Position numbers and translations under genes: made by a program. From CAYGXH01 sp964354485 (lineage in GTDB: Bacteria > Bacteroidota > Ignavibacteria > UBA10030 > SZUA-254), in NCBI GenBank assembly GCA_964354485.1, contig CAYGZY010000203.1, forward strand, positions 1-23,222: a DNA stretch of 23,222 nt, in the 5' to 3' direction. The notes under the pieces were generated by a model, which made no database searches, was not told where the DNA came from, and saw nothing but the letters and a program-made list of their open reading frames with translations. Positions 8,788 to 15,881 of the stretch are shown here, piece by piece (the first letter of the stretch is position 1; every line of letters begins with the position of its first letter).

Positions 8788-9425
8788 CTATTGAATCACG
8801 GAAATACCAAACTTCAATAGGACTTTATCTATTGCAGGGTCGGGGTGCCTGAGTATTGAATGTTTCACAACATTTTTCGAGATCTTTAAATCCCTATAAA
8901 TATTTTCCGCAATATGCTCCGCTAATTCATTCTTGTCATAAAACTTGCACAAACGAAGAGAAGAGATGTTTCTATCAACCCATTCAAGAATAAGGTCATC
9001 GAAGAGATGGCTTGGTAATAATAATTGTGATGTTAGTGCTCTTGCTTGTTGTTCGATTTGTTTATATTCTTTGTCACTTAATGATCGATGATAAGCTTGT
9101 ACATCTGCCAGTGAGGAGATTCCCGCTATAAGCTGTTCGTGAAGAATAATATGGGAAAGTTCTTCGCCAAGTGTGAAACGATAGTAAAATTCATGTTCAT
9201 TATAATGAGTTTCCTCTATGGCAATATCATAACCTCCTATTTTTTTCAATACTGTACCCTTCACACCAAAATCTCTGAACAGGAAAGGTACCGGGTGAAT
9301 AGTAATACCAGCCTTATCGATTAGATTCTCAATATCCACAGGGAGAGATTTTTTTGATATGTATCCATGATTAGCTAAAACTGATAGGCAATTCGTTTAT
9401 AATCTGAAAAGCTGTGATATTTCAT
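8788..9425 (-). CDS. ImmA/IrrE-family metallopeptidase, apparent 5' frameshift
   Basis: An ImmA/IrrE (COG2856) peptidase, of the kind that cleaves a partner HTH repressor. The uninterrupted frame starts only at a GTG at 9339 (183 residues), which has no ribosome binding site. The homologous-looking N-terminus lies upstream in two frames: MKYHSFSDYKRIAYQF from the ATG at 9425, ending at a TAG (9375-9377), then LANHGYISKKSLPVDIENL in the frame that continues into the protein. One extra T in the TTTT run (9377-9380) would join them into about 212 residues, with the ATG only 9 bases after the HTH gene stop. The zinc motif reads EELSH rather than HExxH; the downstream IEQQARALTSQLLLP segment is normal. 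It may be a recent pseudogene, a frameshifted gene, or a sequence error. Confidence 0.8.
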
Positions 9426-9434
9426 CCCAGTCAA

Positions 9435-9794
9435 TCAGTATTTACTATTGATTCTTTCCGTTATTTCTTTGAGTTGCTCATCGGTAAGTTTCTTGTTAGC
9501 GATCGTTCTTAATAAGATGGGTAAATATTCGTACTCTTTAATATCATCTGTGATATCTTCAGGTATTCTACCGTTTGCCATTGAGGCCAAGTCGGTTAAC
9601 TTCATTTTCTCATTTTTCGTTAACTCAAGAATATTTGATATCTTTTCTAGGAGTTCTTCCTTTTGGGGAGGATTGAGGATTCCTCTCTCCAACTTTGAAT
9701 AATTTCCTACATCCATGCCAATTTTATGAGCAAATTCCCTTAATCCCATTTCTTTAGAGACCCTGAGATATTTTAAAAATTCATAAAATAACAT
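9435..9794 (-). CDS. HTH (XRE-type) repressor, DdrO-like partner of ImmA/IrrE
   Basis: A 119-residue protein with an N-terminal helix-turn-helix (MGLREFAHKIGMDVGNYSKLERG, residues about 16-38) and a short helical C-terminal domain containing YLPILLRTIANKKLTDEQL. This layout matches repressors cleaved by ImmA/IrrE peptidases, such as Deinococcus DdrO, cut within its C-terminal domain at a Leu-Arg bond; an L95-R96 bond is present here, but equivalence is inference. The frame is open to a TTG at 9827. I chose the ATG at 9794 because GGAG lies six bases upstream. Base composition is AT-rich compared with neighbours, hinting at transfer. A palindrome over the promoter suggests autorepression. Confidence 0.87.
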   Translation of the reverse strand: MLFYEFLKYLRVSKEMGLREFAHKIGMDVGNYSKLERGILNPPQKEELLEKISNILELTKNEKMKLTDLASMANGRIPEDITDDIKEYEYLPILLRTIANKKLTDEQLKEITERINSKY

Positions 9795-9829
9795 ATAAAT
9801 CTCCATACTAGAATTACTGTTCTTCAACT

Positions 9830-9848
9830 GTTGTAATAAAATTACAAC
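9830..9848. promoter_or_regulatory. palindromic operator upstream of the HTH gene
   Basis: GTTGTAAT (9830-9837) and ATTACAAC (9841-9848) are perfect 8-bp arms around AAA. The site covers the proposed -10 element of the minus-strand promoter, 36 bases before the HTH start codon, as expected for autorepression. A loose half-site (ttacaa) occurs at 9876-9881. Confidence 0.6.
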
Positions 9849-9867
9849 ACTTTATATTAAAAGTCAA
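9839..9867 (-). promoter_or_regulatory. promoter of the HTH-peptidase pair
   Basis: Read on the minus strand: TTGACT (9867-9862), a 17-base spacer, then TAATTT (9844-9839). The spacing is that of a housekeeping-type promoter, and the -10 box is inside the 9830-9848 palindrome. Some Bacteroidota use a different -7 consensus, so the exact start is uncertain. Confidence 0.45.
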
Positions 9868-10039
9868 GTTAATTTTTACAATAATATTTGTGCGCTTACT
9901 TTGTATTCCAATCATAAGATTCCTCTCTGCATTCAAGATTTCAAATCGCAGAATGCTGTAAAATTCGACGGCATTAATATTTTGAAACAATCATAATATT
10001 GTCCTTTTTTCACTTCAGCGATTTTATTATCTTATCAGT

Positions 10040-10441
10040 ATGGTCAAGGTAGCAGTCGGTTTAATATTCCGCAACATGTGGAAAGAGATACTCCTTTGCC
10101 AAAGACGACCCGAACTTCCGTACGCGCTTAAGTGGGAATTCCCAGGCGGTAAAGTAAACGACGGTGAGCAGATTGAGGAATGCCTGAAGCGTGAACTCCT
10201 GGAAGAGCTCCGCATTACAGTCCGTAGTAGCGATTTCTACTACCGTCAGATTTACGAATACCCCAAAAGCGGTGTATTCGACGTGACTTACTTTCTCGTT
10301 CACAGCTATGACGGAATACCGGTGAACCATGTATTCAATGAGATAAGTTGGATACTAATCAATGACCTGCAGTACTATGACATACTCGAAGGCAACAGCG
10401 CCGTCGTACAGAAATTATTAAATGAATATGGGAAAATCTGA
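10040..10441 (+). CDS. Nudix hydrolase, MutT/8-oxo-dGTPase-like
   Basis: A 133-residue Nudix protein. The Nudix box spans residues 37-59 (GKVNDGEQIEECLKRELLEE then LRI), fitting GX5EX7REUXEE, with Arg in place of the usual last Gly. The N-terminal strand MVKVAVGLIF and the KWEFPGGK entry into the box match MutT-type enzymes that clear 8-oxo-dGTP and related oxidised nucleotides. Its last 20 bases overlap the start of the Ogg2-type glycosylase gene, so the two are almost certainly translated together; this context strengthens the oxidised-guanine assignment. It is divergent from the HTH/ImmA pair and shares a 245-base upstream region with it. An imperfect palindrome (ACAAT-N6-ATTGT, 9987-10002) lies upstream. 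Confidence 0.88.
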   Translation: MVKVAVGLIFRNMWKEILLCQRRPELPYALKWEFPGGKVNDGEQIEECLKRELLEELRITVRSSDFYYRQIYEYPKSGVFDVTYFLVHSYDGIPVNHVFNEISWILINDLQYYDILEGNSAVVQKLLNEYGKI

Positions 10442-11072
10442 TCCGCCTGCATTAACGAAAACAGATGACCTGGACCGTCTGTATAAAAAGCGAAAGAAAG
10501 AAATCCGCCGACGACTTAAAGAATTTAAGAATGTGCGACCACAGGAGTACTTTTACGAGCTTGTGTATTGTCTTCTTACACCACAATCGAGCGCTTCAAA
10601 TGCATTCCGGGTTACCGAAGAACTGCAAATGAAGAATTTCCAAAACGTCGATTTCAACCCGGAGCCAATCCTCGGCCAGCGTGAATGCTACATCCGCTTC
10701 CACAGGACAAAGGCGAAACATCTCCTAAAAGTCAGGCAGCAATATCCCGACATTGAAAAGATGCTCCTCGGCAGCATCTCCGCTTACGAACTGCGTCAAT
10801 GGCTCGTTAAAAACGTCATGGGAATGGGCTGGAAAGAGGCATCCCACTTTCTGAGGAATATCGGTCATCGTGATCTTGCCATTCTCGATCGTCACATCCT
10901 GAAGCATCTGCAGCTCTTCGGCCTGATCCGAACATTCCCAAAGACCTTAACTTTAAAGAAATACTTGCAAATAGAGAAAAAATTTCGGAATTTTTCTAAT
11001 ATGTGCGGAATATCGATGGATGAACTGGACCTCCTATTCTGGAGCCTTGGAACAGGTAAGATTTTGAAATAA
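10422..11072 (+). CDS. ogg: Ogg2-type 8-oxoguanine DNA glycosylase/AP lyase
   Basis: A 216-residue helix-hairpin-helix glycosylase resembling the archaeal-type Ogg2 N-glycosylase/DNA lyase family (COG1059). The hairpin NVMGMGWKEASHFLRN holds the likely Schiff-base lysine K138; the catalytic aspartate is D156 in LAILDRHIL, 18 residues later, the spacing known for this family. SSASNAFRV near residues 56-64 is also typical. It should excise 8-oxoguanine and nick the abasic strand. The start overlaps the Nudix gene by 20 bases; an ATG two codons later is an alternative. A degenerate 7-bp repeat array begins at the base after the TAA stop. No iron-sulphur cluster cysteines are present, so it is not a standard endonuclease III. 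Confidence 0.88.
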   Translation: MNMGKSDPPALTKTDDLDRLYKKRKKEIRRRLKEFKNVRPQEYFYELVYCLLTPQSSASNAFRVTEELQMKNFQNVDFNPEPILGQRECYIRFHRTKAKHLLKVRQQYPDIEKMLLGSISAYELRQWLVKNVMGMGWKEASHFLRNIGHRDLAILDRHILKHLQLFGLIRTFPKTLTLKKYLQIEKKFRNFSNMCGISMDELDLLFWSLGTGKILK

Positions 11073-11225
11073 GTGAGTAGTGACTGGTGAATGGTGAGTT
11101 GCAATGGTTAAAGGACTAATCACATCTCACTACTCACCAACAACAAAGTACCAAGTACGAAGCACTAAGTACAAATTATTGAATGACTATTGACGAATGA
11201 CAAGTGACAAATTACAAATGACATC
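11073..11225. repeat. degenerate 7-bp repeat arrays in three blocks
   Basis: Block 1, 11073-11100: GTGAGTA, GTGACTG, GTGAATG, GTGAGTT. Block 2, 11147-11174: AGTACCA, AGTACGA, AGCACTA, AGTACAA. Block 3, 11184-11225: TGACTAT, TGACGAA, TGACAAG, TGACAAA, TTACAAA, TGACATC. Each block keeps strict 7-base phasing with its own core. Bases 11073-11083 are also an exact inverted match to 11127-11137 (tcactactcac), so a hairpin could form after the glycosylase gene. No ORF explains the pattern. Confidence 0.75.
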
Positions 11226-11237
11226 TTTTACTGATTT

Positions 11238-12380
11238 ATGAAATTCCTTGTTATCGGCGCCGGGATGATGGGCAGTGCGCTGGCATACGACTTTGCACAC
11301 TCCGATGGTATGGAAAAAGTTTTACTTGCAGACATCGACCTCGAGCGGGCAAAAAATGCGGTATCTGCCATCGGTATGAATGTAGAGCCGATAAAGCTCG
11401 ATATTAATCACAACGACAGGGTCATCGGTCAAATGGCCGGTATCGATGTTGTATGCGGAGCGACTTCATACACGCACAACCTTCAATTGACTAAGGCGGC
11501 AATAGAAGCTGGCGTTCATTTCTGTGACCTCGGGGGGAACATGGATGTCGTCGATAAACAGCTTGCGCTCGATACAAAAGCTAAAGAAGCAGATGTATGT
11601 ATTATCCCGAACTGCGGTCTCGCTCCCGGGCTTGCGGGCATACTCGGTGCGGGCGGCGCACGACAGTTCGACTCCGTAACGGAAATCCATCTCCGCGTAG
11701 GCGGATTACCGAAGCATCCGCGGCCGCCGTTGAATTACCAGATCGTATTCTCCGTGGAAGGTCTCATCAACGAATACATCGAGCCTGCCGAAGTGATCCG
11801 TAACGGCGAGTTGAAAGATGTTCCCTCGATGGACGATCTTGAAGAAATTGAATTTCCACCCCCATTTGGAAAACTCGAAGCATTCAATACATCCGGAGGG
11901 ATATCCACTCTGGCGCACATGTTTAAGGGAAAAGTACGCGATCTCGATTACAAAACCATCCGGTACAAGGGTCACTGTGAAAAAATCAAGACGTTACTTG
12001 ACCTCGGATTTTCAAGCTCAGAACCGATCATGGTGGGTAACTCGCTCTCGACGGCACGCGAGATGTTTCAGGAACTTCTTAAAAGGAGACTTCCGTCAGT
12101 AGGACCCGACGTAGTTCTCCTTCGTGTTTCGGTAGTTGGTGTGCAGAAAAATCGTAAGAAAACATTAACGTACGAGATGATCGATTACTTTGATGAAAAG
12201 ACAAAAATTTCCGCAATGATGCGGACAACGTCATTCCCCACATCAGTTATCGCTCAGATGATCGGTCGCGGGACAATTAAAGATCGGGGAGTGTTCACGC
12301 CCGAAGCTTGCGTCTCTGTCGATCCGTTAATTGAGGAATTGAAGAAGAGAAACATTATCATTACTTCGGAAATGCAATGA
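11238..12380 (+). CDS. saccharopine dehydrogenase family / lysine 6-dehydrogenase-like oxidoreductase
   Basis: A 380-residue cytoplasmic NAD(P)-dependent enzyme. The Rossmann start MKFLVIGAGMMGSALAYD carries GxGxxG at residues 7-12, with an acidic second-strand end (ADID). CDLGGNMDVVDKQ and IPNCGLAPGLAGILG are characteristic of the saccharopine dehydrogenase/lysine 6-dehydrogenase group; the C-terminal half is the Sacchrp_dh_C-like substrate domain. Lysine or a related amino acid is the likely substrate, but I cannot choose among lysine 6-dehydrogenase, saccharopine reductase or carboxynorspermidine-type activities from sequence alone. It lies 165 bases after ogg, across the heptad array, and 67 bases before the next small ORF, so it may be transcribed separately from the repair genes. 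Confidence 0.85.
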   Translation: MKFLVIGAGMMGSALAYDFAHSDGMEKVLLADIDLERAKNAVSAIGMNVEPIKLDINHNDRVIGQMAGIDVVCGATSYTHNLQLTKAAIEAGVHFCDLGGNMDVVDKQLALDTKAKEADVCIIPNCGLAPGLAGILGAGGARQFDSVTEIHLRVGGLPKHPRPPLNYQIVFSVEGLINEYIEPAEVIRNGELKDVPSMDDLEEIEFPPPFGKLEAFNTSGGISTLAHMFKGKVRDLDYKTIRYKGHCEKIKTLLDLGFSSSEPIMVGNSLSTAREMFQELLKRRLPSVGPDVVLLRVSVVGVQKNRKKTLTYEMIDYFDEKTKISAMMRTTSFPTSVIAQMIGRGTIKDRGVFTPEACVSVDPLIEELKKRNIIITSEMQ

Positions 12381-12447
12381 ACCACACAGCAGAAAAGATC
12401 TACCGGGCAACCGAAAAAGGGAGGAAACACACATCGCGGAGGAGCCA

Positions 12448-12588
12448 ATGAAGCGACCATTATCCGTTATCATTATAACTAAGGATGTTAAAACAGGGCA
12501 GGAAGTTCACAACAGGTATGACGCTCTGACACGCTTTCCGCGGCTGAAACTCATAGCGATATGTCTTAGGGCATTTTTCTCATTATGA
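12448..12588 (+). CDS. 46-residue ORF coupled to the amidase gene
   Basis: ATG at 12448 is preceded by a strong ribosome binding site (GGAGGAG, 12438-12444). The frame runs 46 codons and its TGA overlaps the amidase ATG as ATGA (12585-12588), a classical translational coupling arrangement. The product starts MKRPLSVIIITKD and ends RLKLIAICLRAFFSL. The start resembles the first strand of family-2 glycosyltransferases (LSVIIITKN), so this may be the remnant of such a gene with the middle deleted; that is a guess. It could also be a leader ORF that only delivers ribosomes to the amidase start, which has no separate good ribosome binding site. Confidence 0.5.
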   Translation: MKRPLSVIIITKDVKTGQEVHNRYDALTRFPRLKLIAICLRAFFSL

Positions 12589-14168
12589 AGAAACGAACCA
12601 CAGCATATCACCTTCTATTCCTTAGTACAATACTGAGTGTCGGAATTCTCTCCGCACAGAATTCACTTCCTTTCCGGTTTCACGGTACTCCGTCACGAAA
12701 TTCCTCCATCGGCATATTCACAAAAAACGGCGTTCTTTACGGTTCGCTGAATGATCTTGCACGGATTTTCAGTCTCAGAACATACATCAATACCGAAACG
12801 AATAAACTGGAGATTTCTTCTGAAGAACTGACGCTGAAAGTGACCGGGAATAATCCCTTTGTTGTTCTCTTCGATAAAAAAGAAAATGCAAACCTTCTCC
12901 AGCTGCCCGTTCCTACTATCCATGCAGCTAACTCATTCTTCGTTCCGCTCCGATCGTTCATACCGATATTCAAATCGCTCGTGGCAGACGAGCTCTCACT
13001 GGAAACCGATGCCATCACTGTTGGAGTGGAAACGTCAAAATCACGTTTTGATGTAACAGGTGTCGATTTTGATGAAAAATCGAACGGATTGCTCATACGT
13101 TTAAACTGTACGAAAGCAATCACCGACTACGAATGCTGGCCCAAGCAGATCGGTGACGACACATGGCTGTATGTGACTCTTGCCAACACCCGGGCAGATA
13201 TTAATGCTATCCGTTCAACGAAACCTTCGGGCATCGTCAGGCAGATTCTTGCATTCCAGTACCCGACCTCAGTACAGCTGACGTTTCGCTTGCGCGGACT
13301 TGTTGACCGTGTGGAGCCGGTCCTCGCTGATGACAGAACCGATATTCTTCTGGCGATACAGATGTCGTCGGAGGAAGAAGCCGTGGCACGGAGAACGCGC
13401 GCCTATGAACGGGAACTGCAGAGACAGCGCGATAAATGGAAGATGGACGTTGTAGTGATAGATGCAGGTCATGGCGGCGATGATCCGGGCGCGATCGGAG
13501 TTACGGGAACACGCGAGAAAGACGTAACGCTGGCGGTGGCTTTGAAATTAGGGAAACTTATCGAAAAGAATTTACCCGGCGTGGATGTGGTATACACGCG
13601 CAAGACGGATGATTTTGTGGAACTGTACCGGCGCGGACAGATTGCCAATCGGAATGGCGGGAAGTTGTTTATCAGTATCCACTGCAACTCGATGCCGAGG
13701 AAGAATCGCACTGAAGCCGGTTTTGAGATTTACCTGTTACGTCCCGGAAAAACCGAGAATGCTCTCCGTATTGCGGAAAAGGAAAACGAAGTCGTAAAAC
13801 TCGAGCAGGGATACGAGAAACGTTATCAGGAGTTGACCGAAGAAAATTTCATTCTTCTTACAATGGCACAGAGTGCGTATGCAAAGTACAGCGAGCAGTT
13901 CGCCGAAATTCTCACGCTGGAAATGAGTAAACATCTCGGTCTTACGAACAACGGCGTGAAGCAGGCGGGATTTTACGTTCTGGTCGGCGCCTCCATGCCG
14001 AACGTTCTAGTTGAAACCGGTTATATCTCAAACAGACAGGATGAGAAATATCTCAAGAGCACGAAGGGTCAACAGCGCGTTGCTGAGTCGATACTCAACG
14101 GTGTAAAGCGGTTCAAGCAGGAGTACGAAAAAACTCTCAAGGAAGGAAGAGAGATAGGAACAAACTAG
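12585..14168 (+). CDS. N-acetylmuramoyl-L-alanine amidase (Amidase_3) with N-terminal cell-wall domains
   Basis: A 527-residue exported zinc amidase that cuts the stem peptide from MurNAc in peptidoglycan. The signal peptide is MKKRTTAYHLLFLSTILSVG, with likely cleavage near ILSAQ. Residues about 40-150 resemble a copper-amine-oxidase-N-like stalk domain (VLYGSLNDLARIF, FFVPLRSFIPIF); 152-270 look like an AMIN domain. The catalytic domain starts near 288. Zinc and catalytic residues are H296 (DAGHGG), E311 (REKDVTLA), H366 (SIHCNS) and E477 (LVETGY). A charged linker (about 265-288) joins the parts. It probably acts in cell separation or wall turnover. Its start overlaps the 46-codon ORF. Two hairpins follow the stop. 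Confidence 0.93.
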   Translation: MKKRTTAYHLLFLSTILSVGILSAQNSLPFRFHGTPSRNSSIGIFTKNGVLYGSLNDLARIFSLRTYINTETNKLEISSEELTLKVTGNNPFVVLFDKKENANLLQLPVPTIHAANSFFVPLRSFIPIFKSLVADELSLETDAITVGVETSKSRFDVTGVDFDEKSNGLLIRLNCTKAITDYECWPKQIGDDTWLYVTLANTRADINAIRSTKPSGIVRQILAFQYPTSVQLTFRLRGLVDRVEPVLADDRTDILLAIQMSSEEEAVARRTRAYERELQRQRDKWKMDVVVIDAGHGGDDPGAIGVTGTREKDVTLAVALKLGKLIEKNLPGVDVVYTRKTDDFVELYRRGQIANRNGGKLFISIHCNSMPRKNRTEAGFEIYLLRPGKTENALRIAEKENEVVKLEQGYEKRYQELTEENFILLTMAQSAYAKYSEQFAEILTLEMSKHLGLTNNGVKQAGFYVLVGASMPNVLVETGYISNRQDEKYLKSTKGQQRVAESILNGVKRFKQEYEKTLKEGREIGTN

Positions 14169-14170
14169 TT

Positions 14171-14215
14171 AACCTCCGGCATTTTATTTAGATTACGCCT
14201 GTAATGCCGGAGGTT
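14171..14215. terminator. 13-bp perfect stem between convergent genes
   Basis: aacctccggcatt (14171-14183) pairs exactly with 14203-14215, with a 19-base loop, starting two bases after the amidase TAG. It could stop transcription from either side, but it lacks a T-tract and may instead be a dispersed palindrome. Confidence 0.45.
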
Positions 14216-14229
14216 TAGCCCGAAAAACA

Positions 14230-14284
14230 AAACCTTGCGAAATCAAACCCTTCATTTCGTTCAGGGCAGACCTTCGCAAGGTTT
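14230..14284. repeat. 12-bp inverted repeat near the end of the T9SS gene
   Basis: aaaccttgcgaa (14230-14241) pairs exactly with 14273-14284 around a 31-base loop. With the preceding stem it fills the 139-base gap between the convergent amidase and T9SS-protein genes. It may serve as terminator for the minus-strand gene or be a REP-like repeat. Confidence 0.5.
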
Positions 14285-14307
14285 ATTAGAGCATCAAAGC
14301 AATCTGT

Positions 14308-15603
14308 TCACTTTAGAAGAAGCATTTTCCTCACAAGCTGTACGTTATCCGATTTGACTTGATAGAAATATGTACCGCTTGAGACATATATACCTTCATC
14401 GCTTTTACCATCCCATTGGATTGAGTAATTACCTGGAAATTGCTCGGTATCCAACAAAGTTTTTACTAAAAGACCGTTGACATCGTAGATACCTATTTCA
14501 ACATTTCCACGTTGCGGAATCTGGTATTCAATTGTTGTATTTGGATTGAATGGATTAGGGTAATTTTGTGATAAGCCAAAACTAATCGGTGTATTAGAAC
14601 CTTCAAGAACAGCATCAATTTCAGGACGAACATCAAATTCAGGTGTATAGTAGATAGATAAACCAGTGCCACAAATCCAGCCAATAGCTTTGCCTGGAAT
14701 TACCGCCCTGAAGAAGAGGCGACGCAAAGCATCAGTGTTATTGTAAGCGTTTTTCAATGGTCCTACGGATAACCAGTCATCACCACCATTGGTTGTGTTA
14801 ATAATTGTTCCCTCATAACCAACTGCAAAACCAAAATCCTTATGAAAGAAGTACACATCCATGAGGTGGTGTCCAATTGGATTAGTTTGCTGTACCCAAT
14901 TAATCCCACCATCAGTTGTTTTCAATATCACTGAAATAGTATCATAATTACCACCGACAACCCATCCTTTTAAGCTATCAATAAAATAAATACCCCAGAG
15001 AGGGCCCGCACTAAATCCACTTGTCTGATTACTCCATGTATTGCCACCATCCGTTGTTACTCGAATAATTCCAGGACCACCAGTTACCCAACCCTTGTCG
15101 GCATTAACAAAAAAGATACTTGTTAGCTCCCCAGGACCAGTATATGATATCGCCCAATTAATACCACCATCCGTTGTTCGCAGAACACTTGAACCAGTAT
15201 TTGTAACAATCCAGCCAGTTTGAGTATCTAACCAGTGCATATCAATTAAAAAATAAGAAGTACCACTCGTCTGTTCTACCCAATTGATACCACCATCGGT
15301 TGTTTTAAGCAATAAACCTTTTCCCCCACATGCCCAGCCATTAGTCGTATCAAAGAAATATACAGAGGAAATTTCCGTGCCGGGATTGCCAGAATATTGC
15401 CTAATCCAAGTACGCCCTGCATTGGTAGTTTTCTCGATCAGACCTATGTTTGGACCACCGCCGATGTATCCAACAGCCCAACCGTAGTCATCGTCTGGAA
15501 ACGATATTCCCATATACTCTGGATGGCTCTGATTTACCCAGGTCTGGGCATTTACGATGTTTAAGATGATTAAGAAAATTGGTATATAAAGTAACCTCTT
15601 CAT
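14308..15603 (-). CDS. T9SS-exported YCF48/BNR-like beta-propeller protein
   Basis: A 431-residue secreted protein. The signal peptide is MKRLLYIPIFLIILNIVNA, with cleavage before QTWVNQ. Six repeats follow with the propeller motif (K/R)TT(D/N)GGxxW, for example LKTTDGGINW and VTTDGGNTW, each preceded by a strand such as GWVVGG. The last 85 or so residues form the type IX sorting domain: SQNYPNPFNPNTTIEY, a FlgD-like Ig fold (GIYDVNGLLVKTLL), and the terminal strand VRKMLLLK. The protein would cross the outer membrane through the T9SS and be attached to or released from the surface. The binding partner is unknown. Its base composition is more AT-rich than neighbouring housekeeping genes. Confidence 0.93.
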   Translation of the reverse strand: MKRLLYIPIFLIILNIVNAQTWVNQSHPEYMGISFPDDDYGWAVGYIGGGPNIGLIEKTTNAGRTWIRQYSGNPGTEISSVYFFDTTNGWACGGKGLLLKTTDGGINWVEQTSGTSYFLIDMHWLDTQTGWIVTNTGSSVLRTTDGGINWAISYTGPGELTSIFFVNADKGWVTGGPGIIRVTTDGGNTWSNQTSGFSAGPLWGIYFIDSLKGWVVGGNYDTISVILKTTDGGINWVQQTNPIGHHLMDVYFFHKDFGFAVGYEGTIINTTNGGDDWLSVGPLKNAYNNTDALRRLFFRAVIPGKAIGWICGTGLSIYYTPEFDVRPEIDAVLEGSNTPISFGLSQNYPNPFNPNTTIEYQIPQRGNVEIGIYDVNGLLVKTLLDTEQFPGNYSIQWDGKSDEGIYVSSGTYFYQVKSDNVQLVRKMLLLK

Positions 15604-15621
15604 AATTTTTTCTCATTGTAT

Positions 15622-15750
15622 GTAGTGGATTAAATCGGTGAATTAGTCTTTACTTTAACTAATTGCATCTCGTATTATCTACGGAAAAATCTATAAAAAT
15701 CTCTCTCCATTATCGGTTAAAGAGTGCCAAAATCCGATAAAATCCACTAC
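15622..15750. repeat. 17-bp inverted repeat in the gap before the T9SS gene
   Basis: gtagtggattaaatcgg (15622-15638) is inverted at 15734-15750 with two mismatches; the first ten bases match exactly. The 95 bases between are AT-rich, with a small inner match (ctttaac/gttaaag). It lies in the 278-base gap upstream of the T9SS gene, where its promoter must also be, and downstream of the anti-sigma gene. It could be a terminator-type structure or a MITE-like remnant. Confidence 0.45.
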
Positions 15751-15881
15751 CACTCGTTTGAATTTACTTTGTGTTTGATTCCCCATTTAGAAAATAAAGT
15801 GTATAGTGCGATTCGTATTCGCATAAAAAATGGCATGTTGGGGTGCGTTTTCCGCCAGGAGCGGATAAAACGAAACCCACT

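Noticed and set aside
8788..9794. Prophage or integrative element around the HTH/ImmA pair
   Set aside because: No integrase, phage structural gene or attachment repeat is visible; the genes on both sides are ordinary chromosomal ones.
11073..11225. CRISPR or coding explanation for the heptad arrays
   Set aside because: Period is 7 bases with no spacers, and no frame across the region gives a sensible protein.
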